Position numbers and translations under genes: made by a program. Shown piece after piece: positions 8,999 through 17,948 of a DNA stretch of 64,000 nucleotides. Source of the stretch: Salinimicrobium gaetbulicola (GTDB taxonomy: Bacteria > Bacteroidota > Bacteroidia > Flavobacteriales > Flavobacteriaceae); contig NZ_JBHTJP010000032.1 of NCBI RefSeq assembly GCF_042676025.1, positions 1,116,001-1,180,000 on the forward strand. Reading direction: 5' to 3'. The notes under the pieces are model-generated. The model saw only the letters and a program-made list of their open reading frames with translations. It searched no databases and was not told the DNA's origin. How positions within the stretch are numbered: position 1 is the stretch's first letter; each line of letters opens with the position of its first letter.

Positions 8999-9430
8999 CT
9001 TTGGCTTCCCGTCTGAAAATATAAAGTCCATCCCGCCTTTCGGCGGTCTGCTTTTTTTATTCTCTACAAAACCTCGAGCAAGCTCGGCTTTTTCTAAAGG
9101 ATGATTTTTCCTTTGGATTCCCGTATGAAAATATAAAGTCCATCCCGCCTTTCGGCGGTCTGCTTTTTTTATTCTCTACAAAACCTCGAGCAAGCTCGGC
9201 TTTTTCTATAGGATGATTTTTTCTTTGGGTTCCCTTCTGAAAATATAAGGTCCATCCCGCCTTTTGGCGGTCTGCTTTTTTTATTCTCTACAAAACCTCG
9301 AGCAAGCTCGGCTTTTTCTATAGGATGATTTTTCCTTTGGGTTCACGTCTGAAAATATAAAGTCCATCCCGCCTTTTGGCGGTCTGCTTTTTTTATTCTC
9401 TACAAAACCTCGAGCAAGCTCGGCTTTTTT
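8999..9430. repeat. Four tandem 112-bp repeats with terminator-like hairpins
   Basis: Units begin with CTTTGG at 8999, 9111, 9223 and 9335: exactly 112 bp each, nearly identical; the last ends near 9430. A truncated relative (CACGTGAAAATAAAAGTTCA) precedes them at 8971. Every unit contains a perfect hairpin CCGCC-TTTC(or TTTT)-GGCGG followed by TCTGCTTTTTTT, and a second CGAG-CAAG-CTCG stem followed by T5. Thus on the + strand each unit looks like two weak intrinsic terminators. The array lies between the convergent response regulator and tRNA-Arg. An open frame across it and the tRNA is not considered coding. Confidence 0.9.
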
Positions 9431-9436
9431 GAGAAT

Positions 9437-9466
9437 AAAAAAAGTCTCCACTTTCGTGAAGACTTT
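9437..9466 (-). terminator. Intrinsic terminator of tRNA-Arg
   Basis: On the minus strand an 8-bp stem GTCTTCAC/GTGGAGAC (one G-T pair) closes a GAAA tetraloop and runs directly into a T7 tract. It begins about 12 bases after the 3' end of the tRNA. Confidence 0.8.
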
Positions 9467-9476
9467 CTGCTTTAAG

Positions 9477-9550
9477 TGACCCCGGCAGGATTCAAACCTG
9501 CAACCCTCAGAGCCGAAATCTGATGCGCTATTCAGTTGCGCCACGGGGCC
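9477..9550 (-). tRNA. tRNA-Arg, anticodon UCG
   Basis: A 74-base cloverleaf: 7-bp acceptor stem GGCCCCG/CGGGGTC (one G-U), D stem GCGC/GCGC with loop AACTGAATA, anticodon stem TCAGA/TCTGA with loop TTTCGGC (anticodon TCG, reads CGA), variable loop GGGTT, T stem GCAGG/CCTGC with loop TTTGAAT, discriminator A. CCA is not encoded. Flanked by its own promoter and terminator, so it is a single-gene transcript. Confidence 0.95.
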
Positions 9551-9562
9551 TCAATTCAGCTG

Positions 9563-9590
9563 CAAATCTACATAAAAAGTTTTTTCAAAC
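9563..9590 (-). promoter_or_regulatory. Promoter of tRNA-Arg
   Basis: On the minus strand TTTG (9587-9590), 16-base spacer, TAGATTTG (9563-9570), about 12 bases upstream of the mature 5' end of the tRNA. Fits TAnnTTTG. Confidence 0.6.
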
Positions 9591-9617
9591 CCAAGTAAAA
9601 CTGCAGCTATTATCGTC

Positions 9618-10067
9618 TTAAGCCAGCTTTCTTTTAACGATCGCAGAGATCGTTTTTCCGTCTGCTTTTCCTGCAAGATTCTTTGAAGCCATTCCCATCA
9701 CTTTCCCCATGTCCTGCATTCCGTTGGCTCCGGTTTGAGCGATAATCGCATCCACTTCTTTTTCGATCTCTTCCTCACTTAGTTGTTCCGGAAGAAAACC
9801 TTCAATAACAGCAGCCTGATCCAATTCGGGTTGAGCAAGATCTTCTCTTCCCTGCTCTTTATAGATCGCTGCACTGTCCTTTCGCTGTTTAACCAGCTTC
9901 TGCAACAGTTTTAATTCTTCATCTTCACTTAGGCCATCTTTTCCTGCAGCATCTGTCTGCGCAAGGAGAATTGCACCCTTAACCGCTCTTAATGCCTCCA
10001 GCTTAACGCTGTCTTTCGCTCTCATAGCGGCTTTCATTTCGGTCATTACATTTTCCTGTAAACTCAT
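9618..10067 (-). CDS. yqeY: GatB/YqeY domain protein
   Basis: A 149-residue soluble protein of the YqeY family, related to the C-terminal tRNA-binding helical domain of GatB, the amidotransferase subunit. Typical motifs are the N-terminal LEALRAVKGAI and the C-terminal MGKVMGMA followed by ISAIVKRKL. Length is normal for the family (about 150). The function of free YqeY proteins is poorly defined; a role with tRNA or Asp/Glu-tRNA amidation is only inferred from homology. It lies after the dcw cluster but is separated from ftsZ by a strong terminator at 10093-10134. Confidence 0.9.
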   Translation of the reverse strand: MSLQENVMTEMKAAMRAKDSVKLEALRAVKGAILLAQTDAAGKDGLSEDEELKLLQKLVKQRKDSAAIYKEQGREDLAQPELDQAAVIEGFLPEQLSEEEIEKEVDAIIAQTGANGMQDMGKVMGMASKNLAGKADGKTISAIVKRKLA

Positions 10068-10092
10068 CTCGAAAAAATTTATTAGCTGCGAA

Positions 10093-10134
10093 GATAAAAA
10101 ATAAAACCCGAATCATTGGGGGTGATTCGGGTTT
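10093..10134 (-). terminator. Intrinsic terminator closing the dcw operon
   Basis: A 12-bp perfect stem AAACCCGAATCA/TGATTCGGGTTT (10104-10115 with 10123-10134), 7-base loop, followed on the minus strand by a T-rich tract. Located 23 bases after the ftsZ stop codon. Confidence 0.9.
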
Positions 10135-10156
10135 ATAGGGGAGCTAATATTAGCTG

Positions 10157-12130
10157 CTAATCTACATTGTCGTGAAGAAATGAGTTGTTACTTCTGAATC
10201 TTATCTCATTATCATCTCCGGTTCCCAAAGTGGTCCTGGAAATTCTTTCTTCTCCCGGTTTAGATGTATCAAGATCTATTCCCGCTCTTTTATAGGCCGG
10301 TTGTTTCTCGATATCCTCTAATCGGGACACATTATTTCTAAACTTATAATTGAATTCCTTCATTTTAGCCCTTCTTTCTGCAGCTCTTTTAACCAGGCTT
10401 TCATTGATGGGACTGTTGAAAGGATCAATTTCTTCCTCCGGTGCAGTTTTCTTTTCTTCCGGTTTAGGAGTACTTTTCACAGGTTCCGGTTGTGGTAAAC
10501 TTGCTTTTTTGATCTCAGGTTGATTTTCCGGCTTTTGTTTAGCCTTCGGAGACGAATTTTTAAGCATTTGCTCCACTTCCATATAATCATCTAAAGAGTA
10601 ACGTGTAACTCCATTATGTTGTTTCGCAACAGGGGAAGCCTCTTTAGGACTGTTCACTTCCATATCGGCAGCGTCATCCTCAGTTAGCCTATGGATCACA
10701 CGTTCCTGAGGAGCTTGTTTTGGCTTTTCTTCAGAATAATCCTGAGTCTGCTGTTTCGGTTCTTCCTCTTCATTCTTTGGCATATCAAAGGTGAACATGA
10801 ATTGCTCGGGAGCTTCTTCAGACTCAACCATTTCAGGGTCTGTAACCTCAATATCTCTGGCGGCCTCGGTAATGATAAATTCTTCTTCGGTTGGTGTAAC
10901 CTCTTCATGATCGATCACATCAAAGTTTCGGATTGCTTCCGAAGAGAAGCTACTCTCCGGCTCTTCATCGATCTCATCCTCCTCCTCTTCCAAAGACAAA
11001 GTGTGAACAATCTTTTGTTCCTCCTTTTTTGGTGCGGGCTCATAAGTTGAAGCCGTTTTCTTAGGCGAAAGTTCGTGCTCAGCTCTCTGCTCATCCTCTA
11101 AGGTGTGGATGATCTTCTTAGCTTCAGTATTTACGATCTCATTTTGTTGTTCTACATCAAAACCGGTTGCAATGATGGTAACAGAAATTGATTCATCTAA
11201 GCTTTCGTCTTCACCCACACCCATGATGATATTCGCGCTGTGACCGGCTTCTGCCTGAATGTGATCACTGATCTCTCCAATCTCATCGATGGTGATCTCT
11301 TCGGAACCGGAAATGATGAGCAGCAACACATTTTTGGCACCGGTGATCTTATTATCGTTAAGCAGCGGAGAATCCAGGGCCTTCGAGATGGCATCTGTAG
11401 CCCTATTAGCTCCTGAAGCCTGGGCAGAACCCATAATAGCGGTTCCGCTGTTGCTCAATACGGTCTTGGCATCCCGCAAGTCAATGTTTTGCGTGTAGTG
11501 ATGGGTAATTACTTCGGCAATACCACGTGAAGCGGTAGCCAATACCTCATCTGCTTTAGAGAAACCGGCCTTGAAGCCAAGATTCCCATACACCTCTCTA
11601 AGTTTATTGTTATTGATGACAATTAATGAGTCAACATGTTTTCTAAGGTTTTCAACCCCAACCTGCGCCTGTTCATTACGGGTTCTACCCTCGAACTGAA
11701 AAGGAATGGTTACTATACCAACGGTAAGGATTCCCATATCCTTAGCCTGCTTGGCGATGATAGGAGCCGCACCAGTTCCGGTTCCTCCACCCATTCCGGC
11801 AGTGATAAATACCATTTTGGTATTTGAATTGAGCATGCCTTTGATGTCATCAAAGCTCTCCACAGCAGCTTTTTCCCCTACTGAAGGATCAGCCCCGGCA
11901 CCAAGTCCCTCGGTAGTGCTCACTCCGAGCTGGATCTTGTTGGGAACGGTACTGTTCTCAAGAGCCTGAGCATCTGTATTACAAATGACAAAATCTACCC
12001 CTTTTATCCCCTGTTGGAACATGTGGTTGATCGCGTTGCTTCCACCTCCACCAACACCAATAACTTTAATTACGTTCGATTGATTCTTTGGGAGATCGAA
12101 TGAAATGTTTCCGAATTCTGTGCTGCTCAT
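10157..12130 (-). CDS. ftsZ: Cell division protein FtsZ with a very long C-terminal linker
   Basis: Tubulin-like GTPase that polymerises into the division ring. The globular domain covers about residues 1-330 with GVGGGGSNA near the N-terminus, the GTP-binding signature GGGTGTGAAP and the T7 region. From about 335 to the end is a long, acidic Glu/Pro/Lys-rich region, making 657 residues against about 380-400 for enterobacterial or Bacillus FtsZ. The conserved C-terminal stretch includes QPAYKRAGIDL. Last gene of the leftward dcw cluster, 69 bases after ftsA, ended by the terminator at 10093-10134. The long disordered linker is usual in Bacteroidota; its partners are not evident here. Confidence 0.98.
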   Translation of the reverse strand: MSSTEFGNISFDLPKNQSNVIKVIGVGGGGSNAINHMFQQGIKGVDFVICNTDAQALENSTVPNKIQLGVSTTEGLGAGADPSVGEKAAVESFDDIKGMLNSNTKMVFITAGMGGGTGTGAAPIIAKQAKDMGILTVGIVTIPFQFEGRTRNEQAQVGVENLRKHVDSLIVINNNKLREVYGNLGFKAGFSKADEVLATASRGIAEVITHHYTQNIDLRDAKTVLSNSGTAIMGSAQASGANRATDAISKALDSPLLNDNKITGAKNVLLLIISGSEEITIDEIGEISDHIQAEAGHSANIIMGVGEDESLDESISVTIIATGFDVEQQNEIVNTEAKKIIHTLEDEQRAEHELSPKKTASTYEPAPKKEEQKIVHTLSLEEEEDEIDEEPESSFSSEAIRNFDVIDHEEVTPTEEEFIITEAARDIEVTDPEMVESEEAPEQFMFTFDMPKNEEEEPKQQTQDYSEEKPKQAPQERVIHRLTEDDAADMEVNSPKEASPVAKQHNGVTRYSLDDYMEVEQMLKNSSPKAKQKPENQPEIKKASLPQPEPVKSTPKPEEKKTAPEEEIDPFNSPINESLVKRAAERRAKMKEFNYKFRNNVSRLEDIEKQPAYKRAGIDLDTSKPGEERISRTTLGTGDDNEIRFRSNNSFLHDNVD

Positions 12131-12199
12131 AAATTCTGTTTTACTGGTTTTGTACTTCTGTTTTTTCTCTTTCTCATAGATTATTCTTTGCCTATCCTA

Positions 12200-13546
12200 C
12201 TATTCGGCGTTGTCTAAAAAATCCTTGAATTTTTCAAACCATTTTTCAAATATTGTCTTTCGCGGCTGGCTGATAGTCGGTTTTTCTTCCTGCTGCTCCT
12301 CTTCTTCCTCCATTGGCTCCTCATGAACCCCGATCATTTCTTCCTCAGCGATCTCTTCAACCACCTCTTCGTGTGGCTGTTTTTTTACGATCTCAAGACT
12401 GTTCAAAACAAGTCCTACCGCAGTCGCGTATACCGGACTGGTAGTTTCTGAATCACTGTCACCTGCCAGGTGCTCGTTTGGATAACCAATTCTGGTATCC
12501 ATGCCGGTTATGTATTCTACCAGCTGCTTAATGTGTTTTAACTGTGCCCCACCACCGGTTAAAACAATCCCGGCGATCAATTTTTTCTTTTGCTCCTCGT
12601 GACCGTAATTTTTGATCTCAAGGAAAACCTGCTCAATGATCTCTACCACTCTCGCGTGAATGATCTTTGAAAGGTTCTTTAAAGTGATCTCTTTTGGTTC
12701 TCTGCCCCTTAATCCGGGAATGGAAACGATCTCGTTATCCTTATTCTCGCCCGGCCATGCCGAACCGAATTTCACTTTTAATAATTCCGCTTGTTTTTCG
12801 ATAATGGAACATCCTTCTTTGATGTCTTCGGTGATCACTCCGCCGCCAAAAGGAATTACAGCGGTATGCCTGATGATCCCGTCCTTGAAAATGGCAAGAT
12901 CTGTAGTACCTCCTCCTATATCAACAAGAGCGACTCCCGCTTCCTTTTCCTCCTGACTTAATACCGCGTTGGCAGATGCCAGTGGTTCTAGGGTCACTGC
13001 GGAAAGCTCAAGACCTGCACTCTTCACACAACGCCCGATATTTCTAATGGAAGAAACCTGACCTACCACCACATGGAAATTGGCTTCCAGCCTGCCTCCA
13101 TACATCCCGATAGGTTCTTTGATCTCGGCCTGGCCGTCAACCTTAAATTCCTGAGGAAGCACATGAATGATCTCTTCCCCCGGAAGCATTACGAGTTTAT
13201 GAACCTGGTTGCAAAGGGTCTCAATATCTGTTGCGTCTATCACTTCATCCGGATTTGGGCGGGTGATGTAATCGCTGTGCTGCAGACTTCGAATGTGCTG
13301 GCCGGCTATACCTACCACCACATCTTTGATCTTCATGGCCGAGTCGGCTTCTGCCTCCTGGATAGCCTGTTGGATAGACTGAATTGTTTGGGTGATATTA
13401 TTCACCACCCCTCTGTGTACCCCAAGACTTTTTGCCTTTCCAATCCCAATGATCTCCATTTTACCGTACTCATTCTTACGGCCTATCATGGCAACGATCT
13501 TGGTCGTCCCGATATCTAAACCTACTGCGATGTCGTTCTGTTCCAT
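12200..13546 (-). CDS. ftsA: Cell division protein FtsA
   Basis: Actin-like ATPase that tethers FtsZ to the inner membrane. The N-terminal VGLDIGTTKIVAMIG and the central DIGGGTTDLAIF are the actin-fold phosphate loops; GIVLTGGGAQLKHI is the adenosine motif. The tail is Glu-rich (about 395-430) and ends in a predicted amphipathic helix, FEKWFEKFKDFLDN, fitting the membrane-targeting sequence. The 448-residue length is normal for the phylum. It follows ftsQ by 3 bases. Confidence 0.97.
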   Translation of the reverse strand: MEQNDIAVGLDIGTTKIVAMIGRKNEYGKMEIIGIGKAKSLGVHRGVVNNITQTIQSIQQAIQEAEADSAMKIKDVVVGIAGQHIRSLQHSDYITRPNPDEVIDATDIETLCNQVHKLVMLPGEEIIHVLPQEFKVDGQAEIKEPIGMYGGRLEANFHVVVGQVSSIRNIGRCVKSAGLELSAVTLEPLASANAVLSQEEKEAGVALVDIGGGTTDLAIFKDGIIRHTAVIPFGGGVITEDIKEGCSIIEKQAELLKVKFGSAWPGENKDNEIVSIPGLRGREPKEITLKNLSKIIHARVVEIIEQVFLEIKNYGHEEQKKKLIAGIVLTGGGAQLKHIKQLVEYITGMDTRIGYPNEHLAGDSDSETTSPVYATAVGLVLNSLEIVKKQPHEEVVEEIAEEEMIGVHEEPMEEEEEQQEEKPTISQPRKTIFEKWFEKFKDFLDNAE

Positions 13547-13549
13547 ATT

Positions 13550-14266
13550 TTACTTTTTAGTGCATACAACCTGATCCCCAAATTGTAGATCCACTTTTTT
13601 ATAAGCGTTCAGCTTTTTATCTTTCATGGCTTTCTGATAAAAAGCCTTAAAATTCATAAACTTTGTTTCAATCTCACTAACGGCCCCAAACAAGACTACA
13701 AAGTCGAGTTGCCGCAGGCGTATTACGTACTTCCCGTTTGAAAGACGGTTCAGTTCGGTTACATGCTTGGTCAGGAATTCATCATTTCTAATGTATGAAA
13801 CCAAGGGGTGAACCTCCGGTAATAGATCTTCAGAAACACCTGTTACAATAGGCACTCTTGCCGAATAATACTGCGAAAGTGGCATTTTCAGGCCGTTTCG
13901 ATCCATATAGTACGGTGCACGCCCCATCACCCTGGCAAGGGGTTTACGCTGTGTGATCGCAGCCCCCATTTTTCCGTCAACCGTCATGAAAACCTCTGCA
14001 TTCTCGATCATGTCATGCGCCTCCAGGAGAGTCTCCACCCTATTCAAATCTAAAGTTTCTTTCCCTATGCTACTGACCTTCACTTCATTTTGTATCAACA
14101 ACTTATTAACCGCTTCTTCAGTAAGATAGAGGTTTTCGCTATTGGTAAAATGCAGATTTACTTCGGAAAGTACACGATTATGATTGCGTTTTTCAGCGAA
14201 TGCAAATAAAAAGAACACTACGCCAATGAGCAAGAATGTTTTTATGTAATTCCAATTAATTTTCAC
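13550..14266 (-). CDS. ftsQ: Cell division protein FtsQ/DivIB
   Basis: Bitopic membrane protein of the divisome that links cytoplasmic FtsZ/FtsA to the septal synthase. One N-terminal membrane segment (FLLIGVVFFLFAFA, about residues 12-25) is followed by a POTRA-like extracytoplasmic domain (VNLHFTNSENLYLTEEAVNK) and a beta domain with VMGRAPYYMDRNG. 238 residues. Its first 11 bases overlap the end of murC, suggesting translational coupling. Identified by fold-type motifs plus position; sequence conservation of FtsQ is low in general. Confidence 0.9.
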   Translation of the reverse strand: MKINWNYIKTFLLIGVVFFLFAFAEKRNHNRVLSEVNLHFTNSENLYLTEEAVNKLLIQNEVKVSSIGKETLDLNRVETLLEAHDMIENAEVFMTVDGKMGAAITQRKPLARVMGRAPYYMDRNGLKMPLSQYYSARVPIVTGVSEDLLPEVHPLVSYIRNDEFLTKHVTELNRLSNGKYVIRLRQLDFVVLFGAVSEIETKFMNFKAFYQKAMKDKKLNAYKKVDLQFGDQVVCTKK

Positions 14267-15611
14267 CTGCCAAATTTTTTCTTACTTTTTCCACTACCTC
14301 GCCAATATCGCCGGCTCCCATAAGAACCACGACCTCAGGATTTTTACTTTTTATCACTTCGGAAAGCTCCTCTTTCGCAACCAGTTGCTTCTCCTTATTT
14401 ACTATTTTTTCCATTAACCATTCAGAAGTGATTCCCTCAATTGGTTTCTCTCTCGCCGGATAGATATCCAACACCAACACTTCATCAAATTTGCTGAGGC
14501 TTGTAGCAAAGTCATCAGCAAAATCACGGGTGCGGCTGAATAGGTGCGGCTGAAACACCGCAAGCACTTTTTTGCCCGGATGCATTTCCCTTACTGCCTG
14601 GTGTACCGCGGCTATTTCTGCAGGATGGTGAGCGTAGTCATCGATCAAGACCAACTCCTCAGTTTTGATCCTATATGAAAACCTTCGCTGCACCCCTTTA
14701 AAGGATTCCAACGCTTTTGCCAATAATTTGGCATCTACCCCATATTCCAATGCCATCGCCAAAGCTGTCACGGCATTCTGTAAATTATGTTTTCCCGGAA
14801 GGCTTAATGAGAATCCATTAAAGACCCCGGATTTAGTTCTAAGGTCAAACTGATAACTTCCATTCTCAACTTTTACGTTTATCGCGCTAACATCAGCATC
14901 ATCTTCAATTCCTATACTTACTCCCTTTAAAGGAAGCCCGTTAGCGATGAATAATTTTCCGTCCTCAGGCACTAACTGAGCGAATGCCCTGAAGCTTTCC
15001 TTGATCTGTTCATCTTCTCCATAGATATCCAAATGGTCTGCATCCATTGAAGTGATGGCAGCCAGGTTTGGAGCCAGTTTCAAAAATGATCTGTCAAATT
15101 CATCAGCTTCCACAACCATGACTTCGTCTCCGGAAAGAATAAGATTAGAATTATAGTTTTCACTTATTCCGCCAAGAAATGCAGTAACCTTAGCATCTGA
15201 CTCTTTCAACAGGTGAGCCAGGATAGTACTGGTAGTTGTTTTACCATGTGTTCCGGCAACTGCCAAGGTAAAATGCCCTTTTGTAAGATTTCCAAGAACC
15301 GCCGCTCTTTTCTCCATCTGGTAACTATCGGCTACAAAATGTAAATATTGCGGATGATCACTTGGGATCGCAGGCGTATAAACGATCAATGATTCTTTTT
15401 CTTCCAGGATCTCCCTGGGAAGGTCTTCAACTTCCATCGAAGTGATCACTTGAATTCCTTCTGCTATTAATTGACCTACCAATTCAGAAGTACTGCGATC
15501 ATAACCCGAAACATTTTTTCCCTGAGCATTGAAATAGCGGGCAAGGGCACTCATTCCTATACCGCCGATCCCGATAAAATAAATGTTCTGTATGTTATCG
15601 TATACGCTCAT
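14256..15611 (-). CDS. murC: UDP-N-acetylmuramate--L-alanine ligase
   Basis: Adds L-alanine to UDP-MurNAc with ATP, the first amino acid of the peptidoglycan stem, in the cytoplasm. Three Mur ligase domains: N-terminal Rossmann-like GIGGIGMSALARYF, central P-loop AGTHGKTTTST, and the C-terminal domain with DDYAHHPAEI. 451 residues, as usual. Overlaps murG by one base and ftsQ by 11. Confidence 0.98.
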   Translation of the reverse strand: MSVYDNIQNIYFIGIGGIGMSALARYFNAQGKNVSGYDRSTSELVGQLIAEGIQVITSMEVEDLPREILEEKESLIVYTPAIPSDHPQYLHFVADSYQMEKRAAVLGNLTKGHFTLAVAGTHGKTTTSTILAHLLKESDAKVTAFLGGISENYNSNLILSGDEVMVVEADEFDRSFLKLAPNLAAITSMDADHLDIYGEDEQIKESFRAFAQLVPEDGKLFIANGLPLKGVSIGIEDDADVSAINVKVENGSYQFDLRTKSGVFNGFSLSLPGKHNLQNAVTALAMALEYGVDAKLLAKALESFKGVQRRFSYRIKTEELVLIDDYAHHPAEIAAVHQAVREMHPGKKVLAVFQPHLFSRTRDFADDFATSLSKFDEVLVLDIYPAREKPIEGITSEWLMEKIVNKEKQLVAKEELSEVIKSKNPEVVVLMGAGDIGEVVEKVRKNLAGEN

Positions 15612-16714
15612 TAACTTTCTTTACTGATTAACAGGTCGATCTCATCTACTATGTTCGCCGTAGCGAAAGGCTTTGCCAACCTGTTTATATTTCGACCGAG
15701 GCTTTGCATTTTCTCTTCAGATTGGACCAATGGGAAAAAGAGGGATTTGAATCCCTGTTCCAGGTGACTTTCTGAAAGCACTACGGCTGCATCTTGTTCA
15801 GCGACCGACATTGCGTTCTTGGTTTGATGATCTTCAGCCACATTAGGTGACGGAATGAACATTACCGGTTTTCCCACTATACACAACTCAGATACTGTAC
15901 CTGCACCTGCCCTGGAAATGATAATATCTGCCGCCGCATATGCCAGATCCATTCGCTTCAAAAACGCGAAGGTCTGCACATAATCTTTTTCGTTATACTT
16001 TTTATATTCTTCGTAATAAAGGCTTCCGGTCTGCCAGATCAATTGAAGGCTCTCCCTTCCGAATTCACGAATGTGCTCTTCGATAAGTTCATTGATCTTC
16101 CTGGCGCCCAGGCTTCCGCCCAGAATTAAAACGGTCTTCTTTTCGGTATCCAATCCGAAGAACTCTAAAGCTTCCTGCCGCTTGGCATGAACATCAAGCA
16201 GATCCTGTCTAACAGGATTACCTGTCATAATGATCTTTTCAACAGGGAAGAATTGATCCATCCCAGGATAAGCCGTACAGATCACATCAGCCCCTTTAGC
16301 CAATAATTTATTCGTAATTCCCGGGTAAGAATTCTGCTCCTGGATAAGCGTAGGAATTCCTTCGCGATTTGCCATTTGCAACAATGGTCCGCTGGCAAAG
16401 CCACCGGTTCCAATCACCACATCTGGTTTGAACTTCTTAATGATATCTCTTGCTTTCCAAAGGCTCTTAACAAGCTTGACAGGAAAAAGCAAATTCTTAG
16501 CAGTCAACCTGCGCTGCAATCCACTTATCCAAAGTCCTTCAATAGGGTAACCTGCTTCCGGTACCTTTTGCATTTCCATGCGGTCCTGAGCCCCCACGAA
16601 AAGTATATCTGAATCTGGGTAGCGAAGCTTGATCTCATTAGCAATAGAGATCGCCGGGAAAATATGTCCCCCTGTTCCGCCTCCAGAAATAATGACCCTT
16701 AATGCTTTTTTCAT
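15611..16714 (-). CDS. murG: UDP-GlcNAc:undecaprenyl-PP-MurNAc-pentapeptide GlcNAc transferase
   Basis: Makes lipid II from lipid I on the cytoplasmic membrane face. GT-B glycosyltransferase with the Gly-rich loop SGGGTGGHIFPA at residues 9-20, GGSLGARKIN at the start of the C-terminal domain and the acceptor/donor motif ISRAGAGTVSEL. 367 residues, normal. Overlaps ftsW by 4 bases and murC by one, so translation is probably coupled. Confidence 0.98.
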   Translation of the reverse strand: MKKALRVIISGGGTGGHIFPAISIANEIKLRYPDSDILFVGAQDRMEMQKVPEAGYPIEGLWISGLQRRLTAKNLLFPVKLVKSLWKARDIIKKFKPDVVIGTGGFASGPLLQMANREGIPTLIQEQNSYPGITNKLLAKGADVICTAYPGMDQFFPVEKIIMTGNPVRQDLLDVHAKRQEALEFFGLDTEKKTVLILGGSLGARKINELIEEHIREFGRESLQLIWQTGSLYYEEYKKYNEKDYVQTFAFLKRMDLAYAAADIIISRAGAGTVSELCIVGKPVMFIPSPNVAEDHQTKNAMSVAEQDAAVVLSESHLEQGFKSLFFPLVQSEEKMQSLGRNINRLAKPFATANIVDEIDLLISKES

Positions 16715-17919
16715 ATCGCCTCACTTAAAATTTCGAGCGGATTCTCCTCGTCCAACTCCCGTTCCTCTTCCTGTTTTTGTATCTCTTCCTGGCGTTTAGC
16801 GCTTACGCTCAAGATCATTCCCAGCGCAAGACATGTCATCCAGATCGAAGATCCACCACTACTAATTAATGGTAAGGTTTGACCGGTCACCGGGAACAAT
16901 TCCACCGCGACCGCCATATTTACCAAAGCCTGAAAAATGATGGGCAGGCCCACCCCTATTACCAGTAACTTCCCAAAGACCGAATCGGCTTTAGTTGCCA
17001 CAATTATTATTCTAAAGAACATCATGAGATACGCGAGCATTACTCCGAATGCTCCCAATAATCCCATTTCCTCGACAATGATCGCGTAGATAAAATCTGA
17101 AGAAGACTGCGGAAGAAAGTTTCTTTGTACACTTTTCCCGATCCCTTTTCCGGTTACGCCACCGCTGGCGATCGCGATCTTAGCTTTTTCAATTTGATAA
17201 TCAGCTTCAGTGTCTTCATCATTCGCGAAATTTTCCACCCGGCTTATCCAGGTATCTACCCTGTTAGGGAACAAGCCCGGAAATGCCTTCGCGGTCAACA
17301 CGAATAAAGCCAGTGCCACAATCCCGGTTCCGATCACTATTCCTAAATATTTCAAAGGATAACCTCCAATAAAAACAACCAATAATACCATCGAAAAAAG
17401 TATGGCGGTGGTTGAAAAGTTTGCGGGCAGGATCAATCCCAACACTAATGCTACAGGTACCCATAACGGAAGAATAGACTGCTGAAAGGTGAAGGTCGTA
17501 TCCTTCATTTTCGCCATGTATCGCGCTACATAGGTCAACAATACAACTGAAGCCAACGTAGAGGTCTGGAAAGTCTTATTTATAAAAGGTATTGAGATCC
17601 ATCTACTGGCATTCGCACCGTCTATAACAATTCCCTGAGACACCGTGTACACTAAAAGTAAAATAAGCACCGGCAACATAAGGATCGAAATCCCAATAAA
17701 ATATCTGTAAGGAACTTTATGTACAAAGAACATGATCACAAAGCCCAGGAACAGGTAAATGAAGTGATTCACCAAATACTGGAAAGTACTTCCATCCCCA
17801 TACAAATAGGCAAGATTACTACTCGCGCTGTACACCGGCAAAAATGAAAATATCGCCAACAGTCCGGCAGACGCCCAAATAGCTTTATCACCCTTTATTC
17901 TGGAAAAAAAGTTACTCAT
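16711..17919 (-). CDS. ftsW: Septal peptidoglycan polymerase FtsW (SEDS family)
   Basis: Polytopic SEDS-family glycosyltransferase that polymerises lipid II at the septum with FtsI. About ten hydrophobic segments cover residues 15-375; the SEDS-specific region GLLGAFGVMLAYL and the C-terminal LPLISSGGSS are visible. The cytoplasmic tail is Glu-rich. 402 residues. Sits between murD (29 bases upstream) and murG (4-base overlap). Confidence 0.97.
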   Translation of the reverse strand: MSNFFSRIKGDKAIWASAGLLAIFSFLPVYSASSNLAYLYGDGSTFQYLVNHFIYLFLGFVIMFFVHKVPYRYFIGISILMLPVLILLLVYTVSQGIVIDGANASRWISIPFINKTFQTSTLASVVLLTYVARYMAKMKDTTFTFQQSILPLWVPVALVLGLILPANFSTTAILFSMVLLVVFIGGYPLKYLGIVIGTGIVALALFVLTAKAFPGLFPNRVDTWISRVENFANDEDTEADYQIEKAKIAIASGGVTGKGIGKSVQRNFLPQSSSDFIYAIIVEEMGLLGAFGVMLAYLMMFFRIIIVATKADSVFGKLLVIGVGLPIIFQALVNMAVAVELFPVTGQTLPLISSGGSSIWMTCLALGMILSVSAKRQEEIQKQEEERELDEENPLEILSEAI

Positions 17920-17948
17920 TAAAAATGCTCTTTTTACTGCTTTTTAAA

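Noticed and set aside
8999..9430. The four regular repeats as a CRISPR array
   Set aside because: Whole 112-bp units are repeated with no unique spacers, and no cas gene is nearby.
9281..9544. 87-codon frame across the 112-bp repeats and tRNA-Arg
   Set aside because: It reads through the antisense-free tRNA sequence itself and the repeats; open by chance.
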